Shown here one piece after another: positions 34,623-43,697 of a DNA stretch of 64,000 nucleotides. The notes under the pieces are model-generated. The model was not told the origin of the DNA. It made no database searches and saw only the letters and a program-made list of their open reading frames with translations. The stretch comes from Persicobacter diffluens (GTDB lineage: Bacteria; Bacteroidota; Bacteroidia; Cytophagales; Cyclobacteriaceae), in contig NZ_BQKE01000001.1 of NCBI RefSeq assembly GCF_036244895.1, positions 1,364,001 to 1,428,000 of the forward strand, in the 5' to 3' direction. Numbering within the stretch: the first letter of the stretch is position 1; every line of letters begins with the position of its first letter. The position numbers were made by a program, and so were the translations under genes.

Positions 34623-34657
34623 AAAAAGGGACGCTTGGTTCAGGCGCCCCTTTTTTT
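34623..34657. terminator. Bidirectional terminator between the oxidase and thioesterase genes
   Basis: AAAAAGGG-ACGC pairs with GCGCCCCTTTTTTT. Both strands give a stem followed by T, fitting the convergent gene arrangement. Confidence 0.7.
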
Positions 34658-34667
34658 CTGCTTTATA

Positions 34668-35135
34668 TTATGTTCTTTTTTTGAGGGAAAGTGTCAGGAT
34701 AAATGTTGCCACTGCTTCCTCTCCGAATTTGTCCGGGCAGTAGGCGGTAATGGCGATGGGTTCCGTGACCCGCTCTCCATCAGACATAGTGGATTGTACC
34801 ATCTTTTGGATTTTTGCCCCTTCCGTACATCTAAAGGTTACATCCGCTTCTGGGCGTTTTAGGAAATCAGCTTTGAAATCTTTAAACACTAAATCGATGG
34901 GCAAGTCCATTTGCTTAATCATGGAGAAGGCCAGTAAGCCTCCTGCAATATCAGCCCCAACGGTTAGGGTGCCGATATACATGGATTGAAGGTGGTTTTT
35001 AGTACGATCGTTCAGGGGAATTCTGACCGCTATTTCTTCCGCAGAAATTTTTAAAATCTCTGGCTCACAAAAGCCGATCATCGGTACTTCCGTTTTGCCA
35101 AACTCTTTCAGCATGGCATTGGCGAGGTTTTGCAT
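34668..35135 (-). CDS. Hotdog-fold protein, DUF4442 / PaaI-like thioesterase
   Basis: A 155-residue protein with the length and pattern of hotdog-fold acyl-CoA thioesterases. A central helix sits around GTLTVGADIAGGLLAFSMI, preceded by IPLNDRTKNHLQSMYIG, which fits the DUF4442 active-site region (R-x-x-N-H). No partner gene indicates its substrate. It is convergent with the FAD-linked oxidase. The stretch 35136-35305 upstream has no feature I can name. Confidence 0.72.
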   Translation of the reverse strand: MQNLANAMLKEFGKTEVPMIGFCEPEILKISAEEIAVRIPLNDRTKNHLQSMYIGTLTVGADIAGGLLAFSMIKQMDLPIDLVFKDFKADFLKRPEADVTFRCTEGAKIQKMVQSTMSDGERVTEPIAITAYCPDKFGEEAVATFILTLSLKKRT

Positions 35136-35305
35136 CTGTTTTGGGTTTTGAAGTCGAATAAAAATTCAACTGTTGGAAAATTATTTTGGGTTATCAGAAG
35201 ATAATCATTTTTAGCAGATTAGAAAAGGGGCAGTAGGCTGGCTTCATAAAAAATCGGGATTAGAGGGGACTTATAATTTGAATGAATGCAACAATATTTC
35301 ATAAT

Positions 35306-35313
35306 TACTTTTG
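35306..35313 (+). promoter_or_regulatory. Putative -7 box (TACTTTTG) for the C1B peptidase
   Basis: TACTTTTG fits TAnnTTTG. A TTTG lies 25 bases upstream, longer than the usual 19-20. It would give a leader of about 160 bases before the start codon at 35481. The intervening sequence contains no gene. Confidence 0.3.
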
Positions 35314-35480
35314 TGGGATTTGGGCAAGCTCATTGGGATGTAGTATATTCGCGCTATTGTTAAAAAAAATGACGGCTTGGGGGTCTGAGATTTGTGGTGT
35401 TCTGATTTTTTTCGGAATCCGGGGTTCATGGGGGTAGTTTTTCAACCTTGGTGACCGCCCGCCTGATTAATTTTCTTTTT

Positions 35481-36692
35481 ATGAGTAGATTTTTGAAAAA
35501 CGCATTGGCGACAGTGGCATTAGGTGCTTCTGTAAGTTTTGCTGCGCAGGCGCAGGAAGTTAAGACTAACAAAGAGAATGGTGGTTATGAATTCACTACC
35601 ATCAAAGATTTGGAAGGTGGAGAAGTGAAGAACCAGTGGAGAACTGGTACGTGTTGGTCATTTTCGGCTTTGTCTTATTTTAACGCTGAAGTAAAACGCG
35701 TTTCAGGTCAGGAAGTAAATCTTTCCGAAATGTGGATCGTGCGTAATGCCTACTTCATGAAAGCGGAAAAATATATCCGCATGCATGGAAAAACCAACTT
35801 TGGTGAGGGTGGAGCTTTCCACGATATTCCTTATGTAATGTCAAGCTATGGTATCGTGCCGGAGTCGGTTTACGAAGGAAATATCGAAGGTCAGGGAGAG
35901 CGTCGTCATCATGCAGAATTGGAAAGTTTGTTGAAAAGCATGTGTGATACTTTCATTGAGAATAAATCGGGTAAATTATCCCCAGCATGGAGAGATGCTA
36001 TTAATGGCGTATTGGATGCTTATTTCGGTGTTCGTCCTGAAACTTTTGAAGTGGATGGCAAAGAGTTTACACCTGAATCTTATTTGGCATCTTTGAAATT
36101 GCCATTGAATGAGTATGTTTCCATTACTTCTTACACGCACCACCCATTCTATGAGCAATTCATCATTGCTATTCCTGATAACTGGGCGTGGAAATCCTCT
36201 TACAATGTAACGATGGATGAGATGTTGGCCATTGCAGAAGGTGCAATTGATAAGGGTTATTCTTTTGCTTGGGGAGCGGACGTTTCAGAGGCAGGTTTCA
36301 GCTACCGTGACGGATTGGCGATTGTACCGGGTGATGGAATCAAGGTAGAGAAGCGTGGTCGTGATAACCGTAACTTCTCTGATGCAGGTGCTGAAAAGTC
36401 TTCCAACGCATTTGACCGCCCAATGGAAGAGAAAGAAATTACACAAGAATTGCGTCAGGCAGCTTACGATAACTATGAAACTACTGATGACCACGGTATG
36501 CACATCACTGGTTTGGTAAAAGATCAGAACGGATCAAAATACTTCATCGTAAAGAACTCTTGGGGTAAAACCAACGACTGTGACGGTTACTTCTACTGTT
36601 CTGAAGCGTACTTCAAGTACAAGACAATGAACTACGTATTGCACAAAGATGCCTTGTCAAAAGACATGAAAAAGAAATTGGGAATTAAATAA
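35481..36692 (+). CDS. Exported C1B-family cysteine peptidase (aminopeptidase C / bleomycin hydrolase type)
   Basis: A 403-residue papain-clan peptidase. The start at 35481 gives a signal peptide (MSRFLKNALATVALGASVSFAAQAQ); an in-frame ATG 11 codons earlier is less suitable. The catalytic cysteine is C58 in RTGTCWSFSA, the histidine H341 in DDHGMHITGL, and the asparagine N359 in VKNSWGKTNDCDGYF. SLKLPLNEYVSITSYTHHPFYEQF is characteristic of the PepC/bleomycin hydrolase group. Classical PepC is cytoplasmic; this one is predicted to be exported, as is common in Bacteroidota. Codon use in the second half is strongly biased like pgk, suggesting high expression. Confidence 0.9.
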   Translation: MSRFLKNALATVALGASVSFAAQAQEVKTNKENGGYEFTTIKDLEGGEVKNQWRTGTCWSFSALSYFNAEVKRVSGQEVNLSEMWIVRNAYFMKAEKYIRMHGKTNFGEGGAFHDIPYVMSSYGIVPESVYEGNIEGQGERRHHAELESLLKSMCDTFIENKSGKLSPAWRDAINGVLDAYFGVRPETFEVDGKEFTPESYLASLKLPLNEYVSITSYTHHPFYEQFIIAIPDNWAWKSSYNVTMDEMLAIAEGAIDKGYSFAWGADVSEAGFSYRDGLAIVPGDGIKVEKRGRDNRNFSDAGAEKSSNAFDRPMEEKEITQELRQAAYDNYETTDDHGMHITGLVKDQNGSKYFIVKNSWGKTNDCDGYFYCSEAYFKYKTMNYVLHKDALSKDMKKKLGIK

Positions 36693-36715
36693 TCCCCAAG
36701 AACTTTAAATAAATC

Positions 36716-36751
36716 ATCCCGCTGGTCTTCGGATCAGCGGGATTTTTTTTT
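36716..36751 (+). terminator. Terminator of the C1B peptidase gene
   Basis: A perfect 9-bp stem ATCCCGCTG / CAGCGGGAT with a 10-base loop and nine T. R1 copy 5 begins 8 bases after the T run. Confidence 0.88.
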
Positions 36752-36758
36752 GTCAATT

Positions 36759-36980
36759 TTAACCCGGATTATTCATGCTAAAATCCTTGTTTAGCTGCCA
36801 GGCGGAAAAAATGAAGGAATTTTTCCTATTTCGAGTTTTTTCCAACGATGCAGATGAATGAGGAGAAAGCAAGCCAAGCCCAATTTGGGCTATTAGAAAT
36901 TTGGTAGGCTAAATGACAACAAATTGATAAGTAGTCTCTTACGGTGGATTCTGAAACTAGTGGTGAATAATTAGGGTTAA
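36759..36980 (-). repeat. R1 copy 5 (MITE-like TTAN element), well preserved ends
   Basis: 222 bp in reverse orientation with TTAA at both edges and inverted ends CCCGGATTATTCATGC / GTGGTGAATAATTAGGG. The core CCCAATTTGGGC and the AAGGAATTTTTCCTATTTCGAG block are present. The remainder of the gap to 37433 is AT-rich leader sequence for the Sus-like locus, with no assignable box. Confidence 0.83.
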
Positions 36981-37433
36981 GCGGTCATATAGGTTAAGGG
37001 ATAATTCCTTTTCAGGAAATTTCAAAAGCTTGAAATGGTAATATTGTAAGTTGTGATTGAAGCGGCTTCATGATGGGTGCCTCTTTCTAGGCGGAGGAAT
37101 AACCAAAAGGAGTGTTGGATCTAGAGAGGTTGTTTGGTGAAATTCCCCAATGTTTTTTTTCTTTCCTTTTAAGTTCAAAAGGCTAATTATGCGTGCTGAA
37201 GCCGGATTACCTTTGATTTTTTTATGTTTTTTTAATACCTCATTTTCGGTTTTAATCTATCGGTATGGTGGGTAATTTTATCTAATTTTTTGCGGACAAG
37301 CTATTTTTTGTAGAATATCGCATATGCCTTGATGAAAAGAGGTTGATTTTTGCGAAAGTCGAATTTTTCAAACTCATATAGGCCTGTGTGAGTCTGGATC
37401 GGTAATTATTTTTTTATCACCTACTTATTAAAT

Positions 37434-38843
37434 ATGAAGAAGCGGTTTACCCCCCTATGGCGGCGATCTTTGTTTTGGGCGTTAGCTTTTTGTACTTTTT
37501 CTAGATGTGCTTCCGATGTCCAGATACACCCTTATGAGGGTGTCCCCGAAGATTTGCGCTATATTCCCTTATTGCCAGACTATGAAATCATTAGTGGCCA
37601 TGCGTATTTTTCTGATCCTCCAAGCTGGAGAGGAGGCAGTCAAATGCAGTTTGCACTTTTGGAAAATCAAGATGAAATCCTTCATGAGAATATTTCCGTG
37701 GATTCCAATTCTGGAGTGATCAGCCTCAATGATTTTAACCGATTGCTACCGGGAGAATATCAAATTGGTGTTCAGATGAAGCATCAGCAACAAGGGGATT
37801 GGCAAGTTTTTCCTGAGGCCTATGCGGTTCGGATCGGGCAAGGCCCGGTAAGTGGCCTAAAGTATTCTCCCTCTACTTATTCTATTTACGCCGATGATGT
37901 GACTGATGCCACGGCCATGCCCGGTGTGCGTGGTGGTGGGCCTTATCAGTTTCGTTTCCCGGATCACTATAATGGCGCCTACCAAATTAACGAGACAACG
38001 GGTGTAATTTCCCTAAAAGTTGCGGAAGAGGTATCACCGGATTTTGTGGAGGAAGAACTGCTTACTGTGATTGTTTCCAATGCCCTGGATACCATCACCA
38101 TTAGCCCGGCCATCACCATGGAACGCATCGGGGCGGATATAGGCCGGATGATCTTTCAGGCCAACCATAAGATTGCCGATCGCGCTCAGAATGGTCTGAT
38201 TAATACGCATTCTTACACCTATACTGGTGATTATACTACGGTGTTGAAATGGGAGGAAGAAGGGCAGCTAAAGGAAATGGATTATAGTACGACCCTTTTA
38301 GGGGCAGAAGAAGCGGGTAATCCATTATGGCATTACTGCTGGTTTGGCCGAATGAAGCGGGACTCGAATGGAGAGGAAATTCAACTGGCCATGTCCAAGG
38401 CCAAGTCCAAAAATGAAGGATTAAATTATTTGTTTACCGATGCGATAAACCTTTCTGCCTATCCCGGTGCGTTGACCACCTATATCAAGGGTACTATTTT
38501 TGCCAATGCGGCCTCCTGGACTACGGCTGAAAAGTACCATTCGCTCCGCCTATTGGTGTGCCGGGCTTCGGAATTCAATGCGGAACAGCCGGATCTCTCT
38601 GCCTGGTCCATTGTCGAGGAAAATATCATCCCCGATTTGCTCTTGGTGAATGGTTATAATGATGTCGCATTTCCGATTGATGCAGAACTTTATGAAGAGT
38701 ATGGGACAACTTATGCGCTACCCGAAGCTTTTCAGGGGCAGGAAATTGTATTGGCCTTGCAGTCCGTTCTGATGAACCCCTATGATGAAGCCCATGACGC
38801 TCGTCCCGCGATTGAGAAATGGGAAATTCGCGCAAAGAAGTAA
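37434..38843 (+). CDS. Surface lipoprotein of a SusC/D locus (first gene)
   Basis: A 469-residue predicted lipoprotein with a hydrophobic leader followed by CAS (probable lipid-modified cysteine at residue 26). Residues about 30-240 look like two tandem immunoglobulin-like or cadherin-like beta domains, each with a DSNSGVISL or NETTGVISL motif. The C-terminal half is a distinct beta-rich domain. I do not recognise a named family. It resembles in architecture the lipoprotein at 43698, which closes the same locus, and both may be cell-surface binding proteins like SusE/SusF. The susC start follows 20 bases after its stop. Confidence 0.72.
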   Translation: MKKRFTPLWRRSLFWALAFCTFSRCASDVQIHPYEGVPEDLRYIPLLPDYEIISGHAYFSDPPSWRGGSQMQFALLENQDEILHENISVDSNSGVISLNDFNRLLPGEYQIGVQMKHQQQGDWQVFPEAYAVRIGQGPVSGLKYSPSTYSIYADDVTDATAMPGVRGGGPYQFRFPDHYNGAYQINETTGVISLKVAEEVSPDFVEEELLTVIVSNALDTITISPAITMERIGADIGRMIFQANHKIADRAQNGLINTHSYTYTGDYTTVLKWEEEGQLKEMDYSTTLLGAEEAGNPLWHYCWFGRMKRDSNGEEIQLAMSKAKSKNEGLNYLFTDAINLSAYPGALTTYIKGTIFANAASWTTAEKYHSLRLLVCRASEFNAEQPDLSAWSIVEENIIPDLLLVNGYNDVAFPIDAELYEEYGTTYALPEAFQGQEIVLALQSVLMNPYDEAHDARPAIEKWEIRAKK

Positions 38844-38863
38844 GCACTATAAAATAATTCAAG

Positions 38864-41800
38864 ATGAAAAACTACTATATCTACCGAGTAATCTGTGGAC
38901 TCCTTTTGTGGTGCCTTACTTTAGGATCGGCGGAGGCCCAGAAGAAGTTTTATATGTTAGCCGGAGCAGTTACGGATGAAAGTGCTACTCCTCTAATCGG
39001 CGTTTCCATTAGGGTAGAGGGAACTTCCAATGGAACCATTACAGATATTGATGGAAAATTTAAACTTAGAGTTAAAGGAGAAGAGAAACTTATTTTCAGT
39101 TATGTGGGCTATGAGGAGAAGGTAATTCCTATTTTGAGACGCTCCATTATGGAAGTGCAGCTGAGCCCGGATGTAGAGGAGCTGGAGGAAATTGTGGTGA
39201 TTGGTTATGGGGAAGTGCAGGCCCGGGATGTGACCGGTTCGGTGCAACGCGTTGGTATGAAAGACCTGAAGGATTTCTCAGCGGGTTCTTTTGAGCAGGC
39301 TTTACAGGGCCGAATGGCCGGGGTGCAGATCACCGCGGCAGATGGTACGCCCGGAAATGTTTTTTCCATCCAGGTAAGGGGTGCCGGAACCATTACCGGT
39401 GATGGTAATCCGCTATATGTCATTGACGGTTTTCCGATTGAGGATCCGGAATTTATGGAGGGCATTAATCCGGATGATATTGAAGATATTACCATTTTGA
39501 AAGATGCCTCGGCGGCAGCGATATATGGTGCGCAGGGTTCTAATGGGGTGGTATTGATTACCACCAAGTCCGGTACTAAGGGTTCTCCGAAAGTGAATTT
39601 CTCAGCCCGTTTTGGGGTTTCTGAAATCCCTCAGGAAAGACGTTACGAGACGCTTTCAGCTTATGAATTCGTGAGGTTGCAGAATGAAATCAATGGAGGA
39701 ACGTCTTCCTACGGATCAGAGGAATTATACCGTGACGTGCAGGCGGTGGATTGGCAGGATAAGATTTTCCGTCAGGGACTATTGCAGGATTATAATATGT
39801 CCATTGCGGGTGGCTCTGATTTAACCAAATTCCGTTTTTCCGCTGGCTACCGCGAGCAGGAGGGCACCTTAATTGAATCCGATTATCAACGATTTACCAC
39901 TGCTCTGAAATTGGATCAGCAGGTGAAGCCCTGGATGGATATGGGCTTGAATTTCCGTTATACCCATAGCCTTCAGAAAGGAATGAATATTACCGGGAAT
40001 TCTGTCAATGTGGTGACACAGGCTTTAACCTATCGTCCGGTTTGGCCTATTGGTCAAAACCCGGGTTCAGATGATGAATATGAGCTGGAGGATGTTTCCA
40101 ACGCCTTTTTTCCACCTAATAAAACTTTGGAAAATACGGATCGTGAGCGCGCTAATGATCAGTTCCTGGCCTCTGCCTTTATTAAGTTGAAGTTGTTGAA
40201 AGGCCTGGAATTCCGTACCGACTTCAATTACACCTTTGCTTTGCAGGAAAATAAATTGTTCTATAATCGCGGAACCAATCAGGCTGATAGAGGAACCTCC
40301 GGCATCAGTGGAAATATTGAAAATAGAAAAGGCCTGGATTGGCGTAATTCTAATCAGTTAACTTATAAATTTAAAAAGGGAGATCATAACTTGAATTTGA
40401 CAGCCGTTCAGGAATTTAGATATAATTCCTCCTTTGTGAACCGCATGGCTTCTAACCATTTTGCCACGGATGATTTCGGTTGGAATAATATGAATTTGGG
40501 CGTGAGTCCACAGATGAATACCTCCAATTTTAATCGCAGTACCATGCTGGCCTCCTTGGGGCGTGTGATTTACGGATTTAAAGGCAAGTATAATCTGACG
40601 GCTTCCATTCGGGCGGACGGCTCTTCCAAATTTCGGGCAAAAAATCGCTTTGGTTATTTCCCTTCCGCCGCTTTTTCCTGGCAGGCAGGGGATGAGCCCT
40701 TTATTGCGAATTTGAATGTATTTGACGATTTGAAATTCCGTGTTTCCTATGGAGAAACCGGTAATTCAAGAATTGGTGCTTTTGATGCTTTGTCGACCGT
40801 GGTGGTGACGAATGGTGCGTATTTTAATGGGCGATACCAATTGGGAGCAGGCCAAAACAGTTTGGCGAATTCGGATTTGAAATGGGAAACTTCCAGAACC
40901 CTGAATGTCGGGACCGACTTTGGCTTTTTCGACAATCGCATTTATGCCAATGTGGATGCTTATTACAGAACGACAGATGACCTTTTGCTCAGAGCTAAGG
41001 TGAGCCCTTCTACCGGTTATACCCAATTGACGCAAAATATTGGTTCTATTGCCAACAAAGGGATTGAGTTGAATATCAGAACGATCAATATTGAAAAAGA
41101 CCAATTTCGTTGGGAGACTAATTTCAATATTACCTTCAACCAGAATGAGGTGTTGAGTCTCAGCGATGGCGAGCAATACCGCTATTATGCCCCAAGTTTT
41201 GGAGGTGCTTTTTTCGCAGAGGAAAACTACTATGCAATGATCGTAGGCCAGCCAGTGGGACAGATGTATGGTTATGTGTATGATGGCTTGTATCAAATGG
41301 ATGACTTCTACCGTGATCCGAATTCCGGGCAATTGGTGCCTAAGCCCGGCGTCCCATATGTCAAAGACGGGGGGAGTGTTGTTGGGCCGGGAATGCCAAA
41401 ATATAAGAATGTTCATAGTGAGGTAGATGCCGATGGTAATGTGGTGGACTATGTCATTGATGAAAATGACCGGACGGTGATTGGAAATCCTCATCCGATT
41501 CATTATGGTGGGTTGACCAATACTTTTAGATACAAAAATTTCGACCTGAGTATTTTCATGAACTGGTCTTTTGGAAATGATGTTTTGAACGCTAACCGTT
41601 CCAAAGCAGGGATTGCCAATAAGCAACAGAACAGAAATTATATGGCGGAAGTAGGCAATAGATGGACACCGGATAATGCCATTGAGTCCGGAGTTTGGGG
41701 CTCTGGTATGACGGAATGGATGTCGACTTATAATGGGCGACTGGCCAGCACCTATTTTGTGGAGGATGGTTCCTTCCTACGCATTCAGAATATCACCCTG

Positions 41801-42010
41801 GGCTATAATTTGCCGAAGCAAACTTTGAGAAAGTTGAAGATGAACAGCTTCCGAATTGCGCTGTCTGTTGAAAATGCTTATGTCTTTACCAACTATTCGG
41901 GTTATGATCCGGAAGTCTCGGTAAAGAATCACCCGATGTATTCGGGTATTGACTGGTCAGCTTATCCCCGCGCCAGATCTTATAATTTGAGTTTGAATAT
42001 GGGTTTTTAA
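38864..42010 (+). CDS. SusC/RagA-family TonB-linked outer-membrane transporter
   Basis: A 1048-residue nutrient importer. It has a signal peptide ending near SAEAQ, a carboxypeptidase-like domain (about 25-110), the TonB-interacting EEIVVIGYGEVQARDVTGSV segment, a plug domain with QGRMAGVQITAADGTPGN, RGAGTITGDGNPLYVIDGFP, and the DIEDITILKDASAAAIYGAQ signature diagnostic of the SusC family, then a beta-barrel ending in YNLSLNMGF. It works with the SusD-like lid encoded 10 bases downstream. The cargo class (glycan, peptide or other) cannot be told from the transporter. Confidence 0.96.
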   Translation: MKNYYIYRVICGLLLWCLTLGSAEAQKKFYMLAGAVTDESATPLIGVSIRVEGTSNGTITDIDGKFKLRVKGEEKLIFSYVGYEEKVIPILRRSIMEVQLSPDVEELEEIVVIGYGEVQARDVTGSVQRVGMKDLKDFSAGSFEQALQGRMAGVQITAADGTPGNVFSIQVRGAGTITGDGNPLYVIDGFPIEDPEFMEGINPDDIEDITILKDASAAAIYGAQGSNGVVLITTKSGTKGSPKVNFSARFGVSEIPQERRYETLSAYEFVRLQNEINGGTSSYGSEELYRDVQAVDWQDKIFRQGLLQDYNMSIAGGSDLTKFRFSAGYREQEGTLIESDYQRFTTALKLDQQVKPWMDMGLNFRYTHSLQKGMNITGNSVNVVTQALTYRPVWPIGQNPGSDDEYELEDVSNAFFPPNKTLENTDRERANDQFLASAFIKLKLLKGLEFRTDFNYTFALQENKLFYNRGTNQADRGTSGISGNIENRKGLDWRNSNQLTYKFKKGDHNLNLTAVQEFRYNSSFVNRMASNHFATDDFGWNNMNLGVSPQMNTSNFNRSTMLASLGRVIYGFKGKYNLTASIRADGSSKFRAKNRFGYFPSAAFSWQAGDEPFIANLNVFDDLKFRVSYGETGNSRIGAFDALSTVVVTNGAYFNGRYQLGAGQNSLANSDLKWETSRTLNVGTDFGFFDNRIYANVDAYYRTTDDLLLRAKVSPSTGYTQLTQNIGSIANKGIELNIRTINIEKDQFRWETNFNITFNQNEVLSLSDGEQYRYYAPSFGGAFFAEENYYAMIVGQPVGQMYGYVYDGLYQMDDFYRDPNSGQLVPKPGVPYVKDGGSVVGPGMPKYKNVHSEVDADGNVVDYVIDENDRTVIGNPHPIHYGGLTNTFRYKNFDLSIFMNWSFGNDVLNANRSKAGIANKQQNRNYMAEVGNRWTPDNAIESGVWGSGMTEWMSTYNGRLASTYFVEDGSFLRIQNITLGYNLPKQTLRKLKMNSFRIALSVENAYVFTNYSGYDPEVSVKNHPMYSGIDWSAYPRARSYNLSLNMGF

Positions 42011-42020
42011 ATGTTGAATA

Positions 42021-43679
42021 ATGATGACTTTTAAAACTATAAATATTAAATCACTGGCCATCCTTTTTTTGATAGGATGCTTGCCTTCCTGTAGCTTTTT
42101 GGATTTGGATCCGGTACGGGAATATGAGCGGAAAGATTTTTATGCCACTGCAGATCAGGCGATGATGGGCCTGGTCGGGGTTTATGGAAACCTTCGTCCG
42201 CTTTATCGTCGGAATTTATCCGTCAATCTTTCTTTGGGAACAGATGAAATCGTCTTGAATAAGGCTTCAGATAATACGCTGGGCGCTTTGATTGCCCGCC
42301 ATACCTTTAACCGCTACACGCCAGAGGTGAATGACATCTGGACGGATTCTTACCGCGGAATTTCCTTTGCCAATGACTTCATCTACAATATGGAAGGCCG
42401 GGGAGAGATTGACGGCCTGAGTGAATTGCAACGTAAAACATATTTGGGAGAAGGCCTGGCTTTGCGTGCATTGTTCTATTTTAATTTGGTACGTCTTTAT
42501 GAGCATGTACCCTTACGGCTGGAGCCCTTTACGGATTATGCCCTTACGCCCGATCAACTGCACATGCCCAATAGTCCTGCCACTTCGGTTTACGATCAGA
42601 TTATAGATGATTTGGATGCGGCCATCGCCTTACTGCCAGAAAGTCCGCGGAACCATGGTGCGGTAGGAAAGTTGGCGGCGCATGGGTTACTCGCCCGGGT
42701 TTATTTGACGCTTGCAGGAGCTAGATTACAAGGGGGTAATGTGGGGGAAATGAAGTGTTATGAAATGGCGGTTTTTCACTGTAATCAGGTGATATCTTCC
42801 GGCAAACACGAATTGTTGCCCAGTTATCGGACGGTATTCCTGAACCAGATTCAACAACGGAATATTGACAAGGAAATCCTTTGGGATGTGGTGTTCAAGG
42901 TGGAAGATATTCGGAATATGGGGGGAATGCTCGGGCAGTGGATTGGCCCGAAAATCCCCAATGTGAGTCCTTCACTTCCTGCTGCCGATTCCCGGGGAAG
43001 TGTAACGCCTTGGATGACGGATCTTTTTGATGCAACCCGGGACAGTAGGTTTGAGTGGAATATTGCCGCCTATAATATTAGCTATGATGATGAGTTTAAA
43101 ACTTATCAATACAATAATATAGGGGATCAAACCAACTTTGCCATAGGCAAGTGGAGACGCGCCGGTCTGGATTTGGAAATTCCGGATGAGGATTATGTGG
43201 TGTTTTATGAGGAGGGTTTTCTGGATCGTAATTCCACTTCTTTCGATTATCCCCTGTTACGATATTCGGATATATTACTCATGAAGGCCGAGGCGCTGAA
43301 TGCCTGGAAAGGCCTGAACCCGGAAGCCCTTCAAACCATAGATGAAGTACGGATGCGGGCAGGCCTCCCAGGGGTGGTAGAGGGAATGACCGAAAGAGGA
43401 ATAGGCCTTTCTCCGGAAACTTTCCTGGAGGAAATTAAGGATGAGCGTGCCAGAGAGTTGTGCTTTGAGGGGCACCGTAGATTCGACCTTGTCCGTTGGG
43501 GAGAATTTAGTGAGCGTATTCAAAAGGTGTATCAATACGCGCAGGAAGTACATGGAGAAAGCCGTTTACATTTTTTAGCACCAGGGGAAAATGTGCAGGC
43601 GAAGCATGAGGTTTTTCCGATTCCGGAAGATGAAATTAACCTAAACCGTAACATTGAACAGCACCCTGATTGGCAATAA
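42021..43679 (+). CDS. SusD/RagB-family nutrient-binding lipoprotein
   Basis: A 552-residue outer-membrane lipoprotein that forms the lid of the SusC channel. The signal sequence ends in the lipobox LPSC, and the mature protein starts CSFLDLDPVREYERKDF, typical of SusD. TPR-like helical motifs and the C-terminal signature ERARELCFEGHRRFDLVRWG (about residues 470-490), followed by HEVFPIPEDEINLNRNIEQ, are diagnostic. A second ATG at 42024 is an equally possible start. Co-transcribed with the SusC gene. Confidence 0.95.
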   Translation: MMTFKTINIKSLAILFLIGCLPSCSFLDLDPVREYERKDFYATADQAMMGLVGVYGNLRPLYRRNLSVNLSLGTDEIVLNKASDNTLGALIARHTFNRYTPEVNDIWTDSYRGISFANDFIYNMEGRGEIDGLSELQRKTYLGEGLALRALFYFNLVRLYEHVPLRLEPFTDYALTPDQLHMPNSPATSVYDQIIDDLDAAIALLPESPRNHGAVGKLAAHGLLARVYLTLAGARLQGGNVGEMKCYEMAVFHCNQVISSGKHELLPSYRTVFLNQIQQRNIDKEILWDVVFKVEDIRNMGGMLGQWIGPKIPNVSPSLPAADSRGSVTPWMTDLFDATRDSRFEWNIAAYNISYDDEFKTYQYNNIGDQTNFAIGKWRRAGLDLEIPDEDYVVFYEEGFLDRNSTSFDYPLLRYSDILLMKAEALNAWKGLNPEALQTIDEVRMRAGLPGVVEGMTERGIGLSPETFLEEIKDERARELCFEGHRRFDLVRWGEFSERIQKVYQYAQEVHGESRLHFLAPGENVQAKHEVFPIPEDEINLNRNIEQHPDWQ

Positions 43680-43697
43680 TTTTTTAAAGACAAGAAG

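Noticed and set aside
35318..35345. GGGATTTGGGCAAGCTCATTGG resembling the R1 core
   Set aside because: Only about 20 bases match, with no terminal repeats nearby; it may be chance.
40766..41626. Long antisense open frame (286 codons) opposite the SusC gene
   Set aside because: It lies wholly inside a well supported SusC reading frame, has no family motifs, and is rich in Ile/His as expected for a shadow frame.
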